A stretch of 64,000 nucleotides of DNA, from assembly GCA_963839285.1 (NCBI GenBank), contig CAWIUN010000013.1, positions 1 through 64,000 on the forward strand, in the 5' to 3' direction. Shown here one piece after another: positions 28,467-36,472 of this stretch (the first letter of the stretch is position 1; each line of letters starts with the position of its first letter). Under the pieces are notes generated by a model. It worked only from the letters and a program-made list of their open reading frames with translations. It was not told the DNA's origin and did not search any database. The position numbers and the translations under genes are program-made. The stretch comes from DASSSQ01 sp963839285. Lineage in GTDB: Bacteria > Actinomycetota > Thermoleophilia > Gaiellales > Gaiellaceae.

Positions 28467-29043
28467 CCGCGCCGGGGCTTCGGCGTCGCCGTCGCCGAGG
28501 CGAGGCTGCGCTCGAGACCGAGGGCGTGCTCGAGCGTCGCCCGGAACGCGCCGGCGTCGGCGAAGGCGTGCGCGACGTTGTCCGGCGACCTCCAGTAGGC
28601 GGCCGCGAGCGTGTCGGCGAAGCGCTCGCAGCCGAGCGTCGTCGTGCGTCGCGCTCTCGTCGCCGCACCAGGCGCCGCCGCCGAGCAGCGCCGTCAGCGT
28701 CGCGCGGCGGCTGTCGTCGAGCAGGAGGAAGTCGACCTGGTGGGCGAACTCGTGCTGGACGACGCCCCAGGAGAAGCGGCCCGGCGTCGAGCAGGTCGGC
28801 GTCGAGCCAGACCTCGCCCGGCGAGGCGTAGCTGTCGGTGCCGGGCGCGATGTGCACCGTGATCCGGCGTCCGAGCAGGCCCCAGTCGAAGGCGCTCGCC
28901 GTCAGGGCCGCCCGGACCTGCGCCTGCTGGCGGGCCGTGCCGCCCGCGAAGACGACGTCGCCGCCGGCCGCCCGCGCCGCCGCCGCCCCGGCCGCGGAGA
29001 CCGCGAGCAGAGCCAGCACGAGGAGGGAGAAGCGCCGCAGCAT
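28463..29043 (-). CDS. Secreted protein with HEFAH zinc-protease motif (frameshifted)
   Basis: Signal peptide MLRRFSLLVLALLAVSAAG. The mature part reads VVFAGGTARQQAQVRAAL, GLLGRRITVHIAPG, SYASPGEVWLDADLLDAGP. After a shift near 28785 come WGVVQHEFAHQVDFLLLDD and GAWCGDESATHDDARL. After another near 28645 come CERFADTLAAAYWRSPDNVAHAF and a stop TAG at 28463-28465. HEFAH plus the downstream Glu-rich helix looks like a gluzincin-type site, but activity is inference. Its stop overlaps the stop of the convergent regulator by two bases. Length is about 193 residues. Confidence 0.65.
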
Positions 29044-29141
29044 CTCGCTCCAGAATGTCGTCCCGCCCCGCTGCCGCGGCGTATTCCCGCTCCGCGGCCC
29101 TGCCGGGCCGGTGCGGCTGACGGGCCGTCCCCGAAACGACG

Positions 29142-29147
29142 TAGGCT
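29142..29147 (+). promoter_or_regulatory. Putative -10 box (TAGGCT), leaderless transcript
   Basis: TAGGCT ends 6 nt before the GTG start at 29154, the same arrangement as at 8317 and 11792. Confidence 0.45.
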
Positions 29148-29153
29148 TGCGGC

Positions 29154-29492
29154 GTGGACCGCGCGCTCACGACCTCCTGGCTCGCCGCCCGTCTCGGCGT
29201 CGATCCCGTGCGCCTGCACGCGCTCCGGCGCAGCGGCGCCCTCGTCGCCTACCGCCGGCCGGGCAGCCAGGAGTACCTGTTCCCCGCCTGGCAGTTCGAC
29301 GCCTCCTGGCGCCCGCTGCCGGTCGTCGGCCGGCTGACCGCGGCCGCGCGCGAGGCCGGGATCTCGGACGAGCGGCTGTTCGAGCTCCTGCAGGCGCGGG
29401 TCGGGATCGGCGGCAGCACGCGCCTGCTCGACCTCGTCGCGAGCGGCGACGACGAGCACCTGCTCGAGACGATCCGCGCCGCCCGCGCGTAA
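29154..29492 (+). CDS. Small helix-turn-helix protein
   Basis: 112 residues from GTG. The N-terminal part, LTTSWLAARLGVDPVRLHALRRSGALVAYRR followed by EYLFPAWQF, resembles the winged helix of excisionase/MerR-like DNA-binding domains. The rest (LPVVGRLTAAAREAGISDERLFELLQARVGIGG, then DLVASGDDEHLLETIRAAR) is helical and may dimerise or bind a partner. There is no toxin gene beside it. Target and role are unknown. Confidence 0.65.
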   Translation: MDRALTTSWLAARLGVDPVRLHALRRSGALVAYRRPGSQEYLFPAWQFDASWRPLPVVGRLTAAAREAGISDERLFELLQARVGIGGSTRLLDLVASGDDEHLLETIRAARA

Positions 29493-29607
29493 CCACCTTT
29501 CATCGCATTGCGTTGTATGTGCGGAGCCGCCGAGACGGCGTTTATGCGTCTCAGCAGGCGGAATCCACACGTACAGGGCAATCCGAGCACCTGGAGGTGA
29601 CCGGTAT

Positions 29608-30354
29608 ATGAGCACGATGGAAGAGCGACGTCGGACGGCGCTCGCCGGAACCGACGCAGGCACGAACGGCTGGGCGACGCGCGTCTTCCTGCAGCCGATC
29701 GCCGCGCCGTCGGTCCTGGGGCTCGCAGGCTTCTCGGTCGCGACGTTCATGGTCGCGAGCATCCAGGCGAAGTGGTGGGGCACGGAGGCCGACCTGCTCG
29801 CCGTCGCGCCGTTCGCGGCGATGTTCGGCGGTGTCGCGCAGTTCGCGGCGGGGCTGTGGGCCTACAAGGCCCGCGACGTCGTCGCGACGCTGGCCCACGG
29901 CATGTGGGGGGCGTTCTGGATCGCGTTTCTCGGCTTCGAGCTGCTCGACGCGACGGGCGTGTTCGCCAAGGCCGGCGTCAACGTCCCGTGGACGCTCGGC
30001 CTCTGGTTCGTCGGGCTCGCCTTCGCCACGTGGGCCGCTGCGCTCGGGGCGCTGATGGAGAACCTCGGCATCTTCATGGTGCTCGCCACGCTCGCGACCG
30101 GATCCGCCCTCTCGGCGGCCGGCTTCATGGTCGGCGGCTTCGACAGCGTCTGGACGACGATCGGCGGCTGGCTGTTCGTCGCCTCCGCGGGGCTCGCCCT
30201 CTACTCGCTGACCGCGATGACGCTGATGGGCGTGACCGGGCGGACGATCCTGCCGACGGGCGAGCTGAACAAGAAGGCCAACATCCCGGGCGGCAAGGCG
30301 ATCCGGCCGATCGAGCTCGACTGGGCCGAGCCGGGCGTCAAGCAGGGCCAGTAG
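29608..30354 (+). CDS. Acetate/succinate transporter, GPR1/FUN34/YaaH family
   Basis: 248 residues with six predicted helices. GGAGGTG lies about 12 nt upstream. The family's first-helix motif (usually NPAPLGL) appears here as AAPSVLGLAGFSVATF. QAKWWGTEADLLAVAPFAAMFGG and FAAGLWAYKARDVVATLAHGMWGAFWI match the conserved second and third helices, and the last helix ends VTGRTILPTGEL. Family members take up acetate with protons. A broken MFS gene follows at once. Confidence 0.82.
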   Translation: MSTMEERRRTALAGTDAGTNGWATRVFLQPIAAPSVLGLAGFSVATFMVASIQAKWWGTEADLLAVAPFAAMFGGVAQFAAGLWAYKARDVVATLAHGMWGAFWIAFLGFELLDATGVFAKAGVNVPWTLGLWFVGLAFATWAAALGALMENLGIFMVLATLATGSALSAAGFMVGGFDSVWTTIGGWLFVASAGLALYSLTAMTLMGVTGRTILPTGELNKKANIPGGKAIRPIELDWAEPGVKQGQ

Positions 30355-30419
30355 AGACCTCCCCTGCTGCGGCGGGCGCGCCGCGACCGGACGACCGTCC
30401 GGCCGCGGCCGCCCGTATC

Positions 30420-31352
30420 CGCGCCCGCCTGCGCCGCAGGAGGCGAAGCAGGTCGTCCGATCGATCGAAGAGCAGGTCGCCGCGCAGACGGGCGACGAGC
30501 TCGAGGAGCCGGACGACGCGATCGAGATCCATCCGCGCGGCACCGTCGGCTTCCTGACGATCGGCCGCACGCTCTTCGCCGACTACCGGGGCCGACCGTG
30601 CTCGGGCTGGCGCTGATGTCGTCGCAGGCGTTCGCCTACAACGCCGTCTTCTTCACCTACGGGCTCGTGCTGACGACCTTCTACAAGGTCCCGGACAGCC
30701 ACGTCCCCTACTACATCCTGCCGTTTGCGGTCGGCAACTTCCTCGGCCCGCTCGTGCTCGGGAAGCTCTTCGACGTGCTCGGCCGGCGGACGATGATCAC
30801 GGCCACCTACGGTCTCGCGGGGGCGATGCTCGCGCTCACGGGCTGGCTCTTCCAGCAGGACGTGCTCGACGCCTTCTGGCAGACCGTCGCGTGGTCGGTG
30901 ATCTTCTTCTTCGCCTCCGCCGGGGCGAGCGCGGCCTACCTGACGGTCAGCGAGGTGTTCCCGCTCGAGATCCGGGCGATGGCGATCGCCTTCTTCTACG
31001 CGGTCGCGACCGCGATCGGCGGCATTTCCGGACCGCTCTGTTCGGCTTCCTCGTCGGCACGAAGAGCGCGACGCTGACGATGCTCGGCTTCCTGATCGGC
31101 GCCGCCTGGATGCTGCTCGCCGCGCTGACCGAGCTCGTGCTCGGGGTGAACGCCGAGCAGCGATCGCTCGAGGAGATCGCCGAGCCGCTCTCGGCCGAGG
31201 GGGCCGACGAGCCGACCTCGCGCGAGCGGGACGAGGTGCCGCGCCGAGCCGGGCCGCACCGCCTGGCGGCCGGGCTCCGACCGGACGATGTACTCGCCGC
31301 GGCCCGCGTTCGCCGGTCTGCCCCGCTACGCCGACGACGAGCTCGAAGGTGA
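30420..31352 (+). pseudogene. 5'-truncated MFS (sugar-type) transporter
   Basis: Only the second half of a 12-helix carrier is present. It begins in the central cytoplasmic loop (VVRSIEEQVAAQTGDELEE, HPRGTVGFLTIGRTLFADYRGRT) and runs LGLALMSSQAFAYNAVFFTYGLVLTTFY, LPFAVGNFLGPLVLGKLFDVLGRR, SEVFPLEIRAMAIAFFYAVATAIGG, then after a shift near 31035 ALFGFLVG and LEEIAEPLS. The family motifs of helices 7-12 are intact, but helices 1-6 are absent: the acetate transporter ends only about 90 bp upstream. This is either a genuine deletion or a collapsed assembly. Confidence 0.75.
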
Positions 31353-31542
31353 GATCGCGGCGCTCGAGCGGGCGGCCGCGGCCGGCGCGCTCTCGGAGCG
31401 CGAGCTGCTCCGGCGCGCGCAGGCGCGCCGCTGGGGCCCGGGCCGCGGCCACCGGGCGCTCCGCGCGGCGGTCCGCCGCGGGCGGCTCGTCCGCCGCGGC
31501 CGCACCTACGTCGCCCCGGAGCCGGCGCGGACGGCTGGGTGA
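31288..31542 (+). CDS. Small basic protein, possible winged helix
   Basis: 84 residues: a short N-terminal part (YADDELEGEIAALERAAAAG) then LSERELLRRAQARRWGPGRG, HRALRAAVRRGRLVRRGRTYVAP. The second half has the helix-helix-strand pattern of a small winged helix with a basic recognition face. It overlaps the ragged end of the MFS pseudogene. I do not recognise the family; coding is plausible but unproven. Confidence 0.45.
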   Translation: MYSPRPAFAGLPRYADDELEGEIAALERAAAAGALSERELLRRAQARRWGPGRGHRALRAAVRRGRLVRRGRTYVAPEPARTAG

Positions 31543-31582
31543 CGGTTTACCCGGGGAGGGACGAGCCGCCGTCAACGGCCGG

Positions 31583-32371
31583 TCAGAAGGTGTCGAGCAC
31601 CGCGCGGCGGCGGCTCTCCCGCTCCAGCAGGCGGAAGAGGAGGTACGCCGCCGCCGCATAGGCCGCGCCGATCCCGAGCTCGGTCCAGACGAGCCCCGAG
31701 ACCTCGGCGAGCGGCGCGCCGGCGGCGACCTCGCGCGCGGCCAGGATCCCGTGCGTCAGCGGCAGCGCCCGTCCGACCGCCTCCATCCAGGCCGGCAGCA
31801 CGTCGAGCGGGATGTTGACGCCGCAGAAGAGCAGCATCAGGAAGTAGGCGAGGTTGGCCGCGAAGAAGAAGTCCTTCGCGCGCAGGCCGATCGACCCGAG
31901 CAGCATCCCGAAGGCGGTGCAGGAGAAGGCGGTGACGACGACGACCGCCGCCAGGGCCGGCAGCGTCGCCGCGGCCGGCCGGTAGCCGAGCAGCGCCCAG
32001 CCGACGACGAAGCCGAACGCGGAGACGACGAGGCCGTTCGCGAGCACGGGCACCGCGCGGCCGAGGAAGACGGCCGCCCGGTTCGCAGGCGAGGCGAGCA
32101 GCGGCGCCAGCGTCCCGAACCAGCGCTCGTTCGCGATCGCCATCGTCATCCCGTAGACCGACGACATCGCGCAGACCTGGACGGCGTTGCCGACGATGAA
32201 GAACGCGTCGCCGCGCTGCTCGTCGGCGTAGCGGCCGAGGTAGGTGAAGAAGACGATCTGGAAGACCGGCGCGCCGAGCATCGTCGGCACGTAGATCGCC
32301 GGCCGGATCCAGTTGAAGAGCGCCCGGTACGAGATCAGGCCGCCGACGAAGAAGACCCGGACGGCGGTCAC
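31583..32371 (-). CDS. ABC-2 type transporter permease (second subunit)
   Basis: 262 residues from GTG 32371, which overlaps the first permease's TGA. Six helices are predicted. FFVGGLISYRALFNWIRPAIYVPTMLGAPVFQIVFFTYLG opens the domain, MTMAIANERWFGTLAPLLASPANR is the conserved cytoplasmic segment, and FLMLLFCGVNIPLDVLPAWMEAVGRALPLTHGI is the 'ABC2' signature near the C-terminus. It pairs with the permease just upstream to form a heterodimeric exporter driven by the ATPase at 33139. Confidence 0.85.
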   Translation of the reverse strand: MTAVRVFFVGGLISYRALFNWIRPAIYVPTMLGAPVFQIVFFTYLGRYADEQRGDAFFIVGNAVQVCAMSSVYGMTMAIANERWFGTLAPLLASPANRAAVFLGRAVPVLANGLVVSAFGFVVGWALLGYRPAAATLPALAAVVVVTAFSCTAFGMLLGSIGLRAKDFFFAANLAYFLMLLFCGVNIPLDVLPAWMEAVGRALPLTHGILAAREVAAGAPLAEVSGLVWTELGIGAAYAAAAYLLFRLLERESRRRAVLDTF

Positions 32372-33142
32372 GTCAGCGAGAGGGTCGCGTTCGCGCGGGC
32401 GGCGCGCTCGAAGATCCGCATGAACCAGGCGGCGAGCGCCAGGTAGACGGTGCCGAGGACGACGCACATCGCGATCGGGAACCAGACGGCGCCGCCGCCG
32501 GTCGGCCGCGTGCCGGATCGCGTCGATGCCCCAGCGCGGCGCGAGCAGCCACGAGACCGGCGCGGCCCAGCCGGGCAGCAGCGAGACCGGGAAGAGCAGG
32601 CCCGTCGCGACCCAGACCGGGTACTCGAGCAGGTTCGAGAGCGCGTTCGCGTGCCGGTAGAGGATGAAGCTCGTCGCCATCAGGAGCCCCATCAGCCCGA
32701 GCGCGAGCACGCCCGCGGGGATCGCGAGCGCGAAGGCGAGCGGGTGGGCGAAGTGCAGCGGGACGCCGAAGAAGACCCGGCCCCAGAAGAGCGTCGCCAC
32801 GAGCGAGTAGGCGCCGGTGACCGACGTCGCGAGCGTCATCGGCAGCAGCACGACGACGAAGGGCGGCGGCGCCGCGATCAGGAGCTCGAGCGTGCCCTGC
32901 CAGCGCTGCCACTGGAGCGCGCCGCCGGAGCCGAAGAGCGTCGACGACCAGATGCCCATCATCCCGGCGCCGAGCGCGGCGTAGAGCAACGTCCCGGACC
33001 TGCCGCCCGAGCGGAACATGTAGAAGGCGATCGTCGCGAAGATGATCGGCTGCAGCACGTTCAGGAGCAGGAACCACTTCGAGACCGACATCTCGCGGAT
33101 CCGGAAGACGAGGCCCTTCCAGACGATCCGGCCGTAGCTCAC
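32368..33142 (-). CDS. ABC-2 type transporter permease (first subunit, one frameshift)
   Basis: ATG 33140-33142 overlaps the ATPase stop. It reads IVWKGLVFRIREMSVSKWFLLLNVLQPIIFATIAFYMF, WQGTLELLIAAPPPFVVVLLP, NLLEYPVWVATGLLFPVSLLPGW and WGIDAIRHA. A shift near 32505 leads to VWFPIAMCVVLGTVYLALAAWFM and RIFERAARANATLSLT before the TGA at 32368-32370. Length is about 258 residues. The domain order is that of ABC-2 permeases that export drugs or lipids. Confidence 0.82.
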
Positions 33143-34122
33143 GGCGTCGCCTCCGCCCCCTCGACGAGCGCGACGTACGCGTCCTCGAGCGTCGGCTCGC
33201 GCGCCTCGACGCGGCCGATCTCGGCGCCGTTCAGGTGCGCCGGCAGCTCGCGCGCGAGCTCGAGCCCGCGCGGCGACTGGATCGTCAGCACCTGCGCCTG
33301 GTCGCGGTCCTCGATCGAGACGGCGGTGACGCCCGCGAGCGCGCGCAGGCGCTTGACGGTCTCGTCCTCGATCCCGAAGACCTCCACCTCGACGACCGTG
33401 CGGTCGGAGACGTGGCTCTTCAGCTCCCGCGGCGTGCCCTCGCCGACGATCCGGCCCTGCGCGATCACGGCGACGCGGTCGCAGAGCGTGTCCGCCTCGA
33501 ACATGTAGTGGGTGGTCAGCAGCACGGTCTTGCCGGCCTGGACGAGCTGGCCGATCGTCTGCCGCAGCTCGCGCGAGCCGACCGGGTCGACGCCGATCGT
33601 CGGCTCGTCGAGGAAGACGACCTTCGGGTCGTGCAGGATCCCGCGCGCGATGTGGAGCCGCTGGCGCATGCCCCGCGAGTAGCCCTCGACGCGCTCGGCC
33701 TCGCGGCCGGTCAGGCCGACGAGCTCGAGCACCTCGCCGATCCGCCGCTTCTGCTCGCGGCCGGAGACGCCGTAGAGCTCCGCGAAGTAGCGGAGGTTGT
33801 CGAGCGCCGAGAGCCGCTCGTAGAGGCCGCGGTCGCCGCCGAAGACGTAGCCGATCAGCCGCCGCACCTCGCGCGCGTCGCCGACGACGTCGTGGCCGAG
33901 CACGCGCGCCGAGCCGGCCGTCGGCAGCAGCAGCGTGATCAGCATCTTGATCGTCGTCGTCTTGCCGGCGCCGTTCGGGCCGAGCAGCCCGAAGAGCTCG
34001 CCCTCGGCGACCTCGAAGGAGACGCCGCGGACCGCCTCGACCTCGAGCGGGCGCCGCTTGAAGACGCCCGTCGTCGTCCGGTAGGTGCGGCGCAGGTCGA
34101 CGGCCTCGATCACCGGGGTCAT
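33139..34122 (-). CDS. ABC transporter ATP-binding protein (drug-exporter type)
   Basis: 327 residues, intact. Walker A is LLGPNGAGKTTTIKML, the Q-loop region is YVFGGDRGLYERLSA, the signature is EGYSRGMRQRLHIARG, Walker B is VVFLDEPTIGVDPVGSRE, and the H-loop is LLTTHYMFEADTLCD. The C-terminal 90 residues (VVEVEVFGIEDETVKRL, LEDAYVALVEGAE) are the accessory domain of DrrA-like subunits. It overlaps both the MarR gene upstream (AATGA) and permease 1 downstream, making a four-gene unit. Confidence 0.9.
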   Translation of the reverse strand: MTPVIEAVDLRRTYRTTTGVFKRRPLEVEAVRGVSFEVAEGELFGLLGPNGAGKTTTIKMLITLLLPTAGSARVLGHDVVGDAREVRRLIGYVFGGDRGLYERLSALDNLRYFAELYGVSGREQKRRIGEVLELVGLTGREAERVEGYSRGMRQRLHIARGILHDPKVVFLDEPTIGVDPVGSRELRQTIGQLVQAGKTVLLTTHYMFEADTLCDRVAVIAQGRIVGEGTPRELKSHVSDRTVVEVEVFGIEDETVKRLRALAGVTAVSIEDRDQAQVLTIQSPRGLELARELPAHLNGAEIGRVEAREPTLEDAYVALVEGAEATP

Positions 34123-34653
34123 TCGCGGTCCTTCCCGCGCTTGATCGGCCCGTGCTCGGCCTCGAAGGCGAGCACGAGCCGGCGGAGCAGGTCGTTCAGC
34201 TCGGTGCGCTCCTGCGGCGGAGAGGGCGGAGACGACGAGCTCCTCCTTCTGGCCCTGCGTGCCGACGGAGGCCTGCCACGCCTCGTGCCCGGCGTCGGTC
34301 AGCTCGACCTGGATCGAGCGGCGGTCCGAGGCGTCGGGCAGGCGCCGGACGAGCCCCGCCTGCTCGAGCCGGTCGAGCCGGTTCGTCATCGCCCCGGTCG
34401 AGAGGCTGGCGTGGCGGGCGAGCTGGCCCGGCGTCCGCCGGTAGGGCGGGCCCGGGCGCTTCAGCATCCCGAGCACGCTCCACTCGCCGTGGCTGAGCCC
34501 GTGCTCGCTCAGCGTCTCCTCCATCAGCCGCTTCAGGTGGTGCTGCAGGAACCCGATCCGCTCGACGATCCCCTCGACCTCGAGGTCGAGCGCCGGCAGC
34601 TCGGGGGCCCACTCCTCGAGGAAGCCGTCGATCTGGTCGCGCTCGCCGCCCAC
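34119..34653 (-). CDS. MarR-family regulator of the ABC exporter (one frameshift)
   Basis: GTG 34653 gives GGERDQIDGFLEEWAPELPALDLEVEGIVERI. The winged helix is LSHGEWSVLGMLKRPGPPYRRTPGQLARHASLSTGAMTNRLDRLEQAGLV with wing RLPDASDRRSIQVELTDAG. After a shift near 34212 it ends ERTELNDLLRRLVLAFEAEHG and TGA at 34119-34121. A TTG at 34689 is an alternative start but would place the operator inside the gene. Upstream are several operator-like repeats, suggesting it represses itself and the exporter. Confidence 0.8.
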
Positions 34654-34679
34654 GGCGGACAGTGTGGCGACGATTTCCC

Positions 34680-34740
34680 TTGACGTCAAACTACTCGATC
34701 TCTAAGATCATCGCTCCAGATCGAGATACTCAAGATCGAG
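34680..34740. promoter_or_regulatory. Operator-rich divergent promoter (MarR exporter unit / 34753 ORF)
   Basis: The 61 bp contain the perfect palindrome TTGACGTCAA (34680-34689), GATCTCTAAGATC (34697-34709), and three copies of the octamer AGATCGAG: inverted at 34694-34701, direct at 34718-34725 and 34733-34740. The segment is clearly richer in A+T than its neighbours. The arrangement suits binding of the adjacent MarR protein. Confidence 0.6.
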
Positions 34741-34752
34741 AGAGGAGTCGTC

Positions 34753-34941
34753 GTGGTGATCGACCACCGCACGCAGATGCTGCTCGCCGCCGACCGCGCC
34801 GAGACCCTCCGCGCCGCCTACGGACACGGCCGGCCGCTCCGGCTCCGCCTCGCCCTGCGGCTGCTCGCCGTCGGCGAGCGGCTCGCGCGGCCCTACTGCC
34901 GCCCCGCACCCGCGCGCGTCACGTACGCGCGGGTGCGGTAG
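34753..34941 (+). CDS. Small basic protein divergent from marR
   Basis: 62 residues from GTG 34753 (or 34756), with GAGGAG just upstream. It reads VIDHRTQMLLAADRAETLRAAYG, then LRLRLALRLLAVGERLARPYCRP and an Arg-rich end. The first half resembles short actinobacterial ORFs found beside exporters, but I cannot name a family. Its position next to a multi-site operator suggests it is co-controlled with the ABC exporter. Its last 49 bp overlap the end of the convergent methyltransferase. Confidence 0.5.
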   Translation: MVIDHRTQMLLAADRAETLRAAYGHGRPLRLRLALRLLAVGERLARPYCRPAPARVTYARVR

Positions 34942-35639
34942 GCGAGCTCGACCTCGCCCGGGCCGACGAGCGCGCGCACGCGCGCCAGCAGACGCTCGCG
35001 CTCGGGATGCGTGGCGACGAAGCTGATCGAGCCGACGCGGTCGGCGACGCGCTCGGCGTCGACGCGCTCGGCGTGCGGGAGCTCCGTCTGCTCGAGCGGC
35101 CCGAAGTGCGGGCTCGCCGCGATCGCGTCGGGCCACGTCTCCGCCGCGTGGAAGTGAGCCGGCGGGCGCAGCGGGTCGACGAGGTCGCGGAGCGCCTGCC
35201 CCAGCGGGTCGTCCGGGTCGCGGACGTTCCAGAGGAGCCCGAGCCCGCCGCCCGGCCGCAGGACCCGCGCGATCTCGGCGAGCGCGTCGGCGTTCGCGAA
35301 CCAGTGGAAGGCCTGCGCGACGGTGACCGCGTCGGCGGCGCCGTCCGGGAGCGGGATCGCCTCGGCCCGGCCGTCGACCGCCTCCGCGTCCGGGACGACG
35401 CGGGCGAGGACGGCGCGCATCCCGTCGCTCGGCTCGACCGCGACGACGCGAGCGCCGAGCGCGACCAGCTGCCGCGTCAGCTTCCCCGTGCCGGCGGCGA
35501 GGTCGACGACGGTGCTCTCCTCGCCGAGACCGAGCCGCCGCGCGAGCCACTCGACCGCCGCGGGCGGGTAGCCGGGGCGGCCGCGCTCGTAGGCCTCCGC
35601 GCGCTCGCCGAAGCCCCGGAGGACGTCGTCGTGCGTCAC
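34893..35639 (-). CDS. SAM-dependent class I methyltransferase
   Basis: 248 residues from GTG 35639 (THDDVLRGFGERAEAYERGRPGYPP). Motif I is VVDLAAGTGKLTRQLV, with the acidic end of strand 2 in VVAVEPSDGMRAVLA, then AEAIPLPDGAADAVTVAQAFHWF (motif post-II/III) and IARVLRPGGGLGLLWNV. This is the Methyltransf_11 pattern shared with enzymes acting on lipids, quinones or small metabolites; the acceptor is unknown. The start overlaps the stop of the upstream zinc-ribbon gene. The end contains half of a strong hairpin. Confidence 0.85.
   Translation of the reverse strand: MTHDDVLRGFGERAEAYERGRPGYPPAAVEWLARRLGLGEESTVVDLAAGTGKLTRQLVALGARVVAVEPSDGMRAVLARVVPDAEAVDGRAEAIPLPDGAADAVTVAQAFHWFANADALAEIARVLRPGGGLGLLWNVRDPDDPLGQALRDLVDPLRPPAHFHAAETWPDAIAASPHFGPLEQTELPHAERVDAERVADRVGSISFVATHPERERLLARVRALVGPGEVELAYRTRAYVTRAGAGRQ
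34904..34938. terminator. Hairpin shared by the ends of two convergent ORFs
   Basis: Perfect 13-bp arms CCGCACCCGCGCG and CGCGCGGGTGCGG flank a 9-nt loop. It lies inside the overlapping last codons of the 34753 ORF and the methyltransferase, and probably works in both directions. Confidence 0.6.
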
Positions 35640-35782
35640 GGCCGCGGCGGGGGCGCGTCGCACCGCGTCTGCGGCTCGCCCTCGCAGCAGCCGAGCTTGA
35701 AGCGGCAGCGGCCGCACTGCCAGGTGCCGTGTCGCCACTCCATCGCCGCGTTGCAGCGCCAGCATCTCTCGACCTCGGCCAC
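35636..35782 (-). CDS. 48-residue zinc-ribbon protein
   Basis: GTG 35780-35782 follows GGAGGG by a few bases. The product has CWRCN, then GTWQCGRCRFKLGCC and TRCD, so two CxxC knuckles 13 residues apart plus two extra cysteines. This is a compact zinc-ribbon, perhaps a partner or specificity factor for the methyltransferase, whose GTG overlaps its TGA (GTGA). TAGGCT lies 8 nt upstream of the start as a possible -10 box. It is easily missed because of its size. Confidence 0.65.
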   Translation of the reverse strand: MAEVERCWRCNAAMEWRHGTWQCGRCRFKLGCCEGEPQTRCDAPPPRP

Positions 35783-35836
35783 GACCCTCCAGCCTAGAGT
35801 CGATCGCGGACGGATTCCGCTACACTTCGCCGGCGC

Positions 35837-35910
35837 GGCGGCGTAGCTCAGTTGGTTAGAGCAGCGGAATCATAATCCGCGTGTCGTAGGTTCGAGTCCT
35901 ACCGCCGCTA
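35837..35910 (+). tRNA. tRNA-Met (CAT)
   Basis: A 74-nt cloverleaf. The acceptor GGCGGCG pairs with CGCCGCT through one G-U, and the D-arm is GCTC..GAGC. The anticodon stem GCGGA/TCCGC holds loop ATCATAA (anticodon CAT), and the T-arm is GTAGG-TTCGAGT-CCTAC. The discriminator is A, and CCA is not encoded. It is an elongator-type Met tRNA by context; CAT could also be the Ile tRNA precursor decoded by lysidine. A TACACT box lies about 10 nt upstream. The place before rpmG-secE-nusG is the usual one. Confidence 0.93.
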
Positions 35911-35943
35911 CCTCGGCACGTTCTCGAGACACGAAAGAAAGCC

Positions 35944-36105
35944 ATGGCCACCGGAGTCAGAGTCGCAATCACGCTCGCCTGCACCGAGTGCAAGCGCCGC
36001 AACTACCAGACGAACAAGTCGAAGCGGAACACCCCGGACCGCGTCGAGTTCAAGAAGTACTGCCGCTGGTGCGGCACCCACACGCTGCACCGGGAGACGC
36101 GCTAG
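35944..36105 (+). CDS. rpmG: 50S ribosomal protein L33
   Basis: 53 residues: VRVAITLACTECKRRNYQTNKSKRNTPDRVEFKKYCRWCGTHTLHRET. The zinc-binding pairs CTEC and CRWC are intact, so this is the C+ (zinc-containing) form of L33. It starts 33 nt after the tRNA and ends 4 nt before secE. It is too short to be caught by most ORF scans. Confidence 0.95.
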   Translation: MATGVRVAITLACTECKRRNYQTNKSKRNTPDRVEFKKYCRWCGTHTLHRETR

Positions 36106-36109
36106 CCCG

Positions 36110-36448
36110 ATGGCGCGCCAGACCCGAGCCGAGCGCCGCGCCCGCCGCGAGGCGCGCTCGCAGCAGCCCGACCAGGCTGCGCGGCCGCATGCGAACGGGC
36201 CCGAGGCGAGGCCGGAGCGCCGGCCGGCACCGGTCGAGCAGGCGCACGCCCACCGCGAGCACCGCGGGCCGTTCCGGTTCGTGCGCGAGTCGTGGGGCGA
36301 GCTGCAGAAGGTGGAGTGGCCCGACCAGAACCAGCTCGTTCAGGGTACGGTCGTGGTCCTGATCGCCTGCGTGATCGTGGGCGTCTACCTCTGGGGCGCC
36401 GACCAGGTGTTCCGCCGGCTCGTCCAGCAGGTATTCCTCGGCCAGTAG
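36110..36448 (+). CDS. secE: Preprotein translocase subunit SecE
   Basis: 112 residues. A charged N-terminal extension (about 1-50, Arg/Glu/Ala-rich) precedes the SecE core FRFVRESWGELQKVEWPDQNQLVQGTVVVLIACVIVGVYLWGADQVF. The amphipathic helix (GELQKVEWP) and single transmembrane helix are diagnostic. It stabilises SecY in the Sec channel. It stands between rpmG and nusG as in most bacteria. Confidence 0.93.
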   Translation: MARQTRAERRARREARSQQPDQAARPHANGPEARPERRPAPVEQAHAHREHRGPFRFVRESWGELQKVEWPDQNQLVQGTVVVLIACVIVGVYLWGADQVFRRLVQQVFLGQ

Positions 36449-36472
36449 AAGACAAGGACCAGTGAGACCGAC

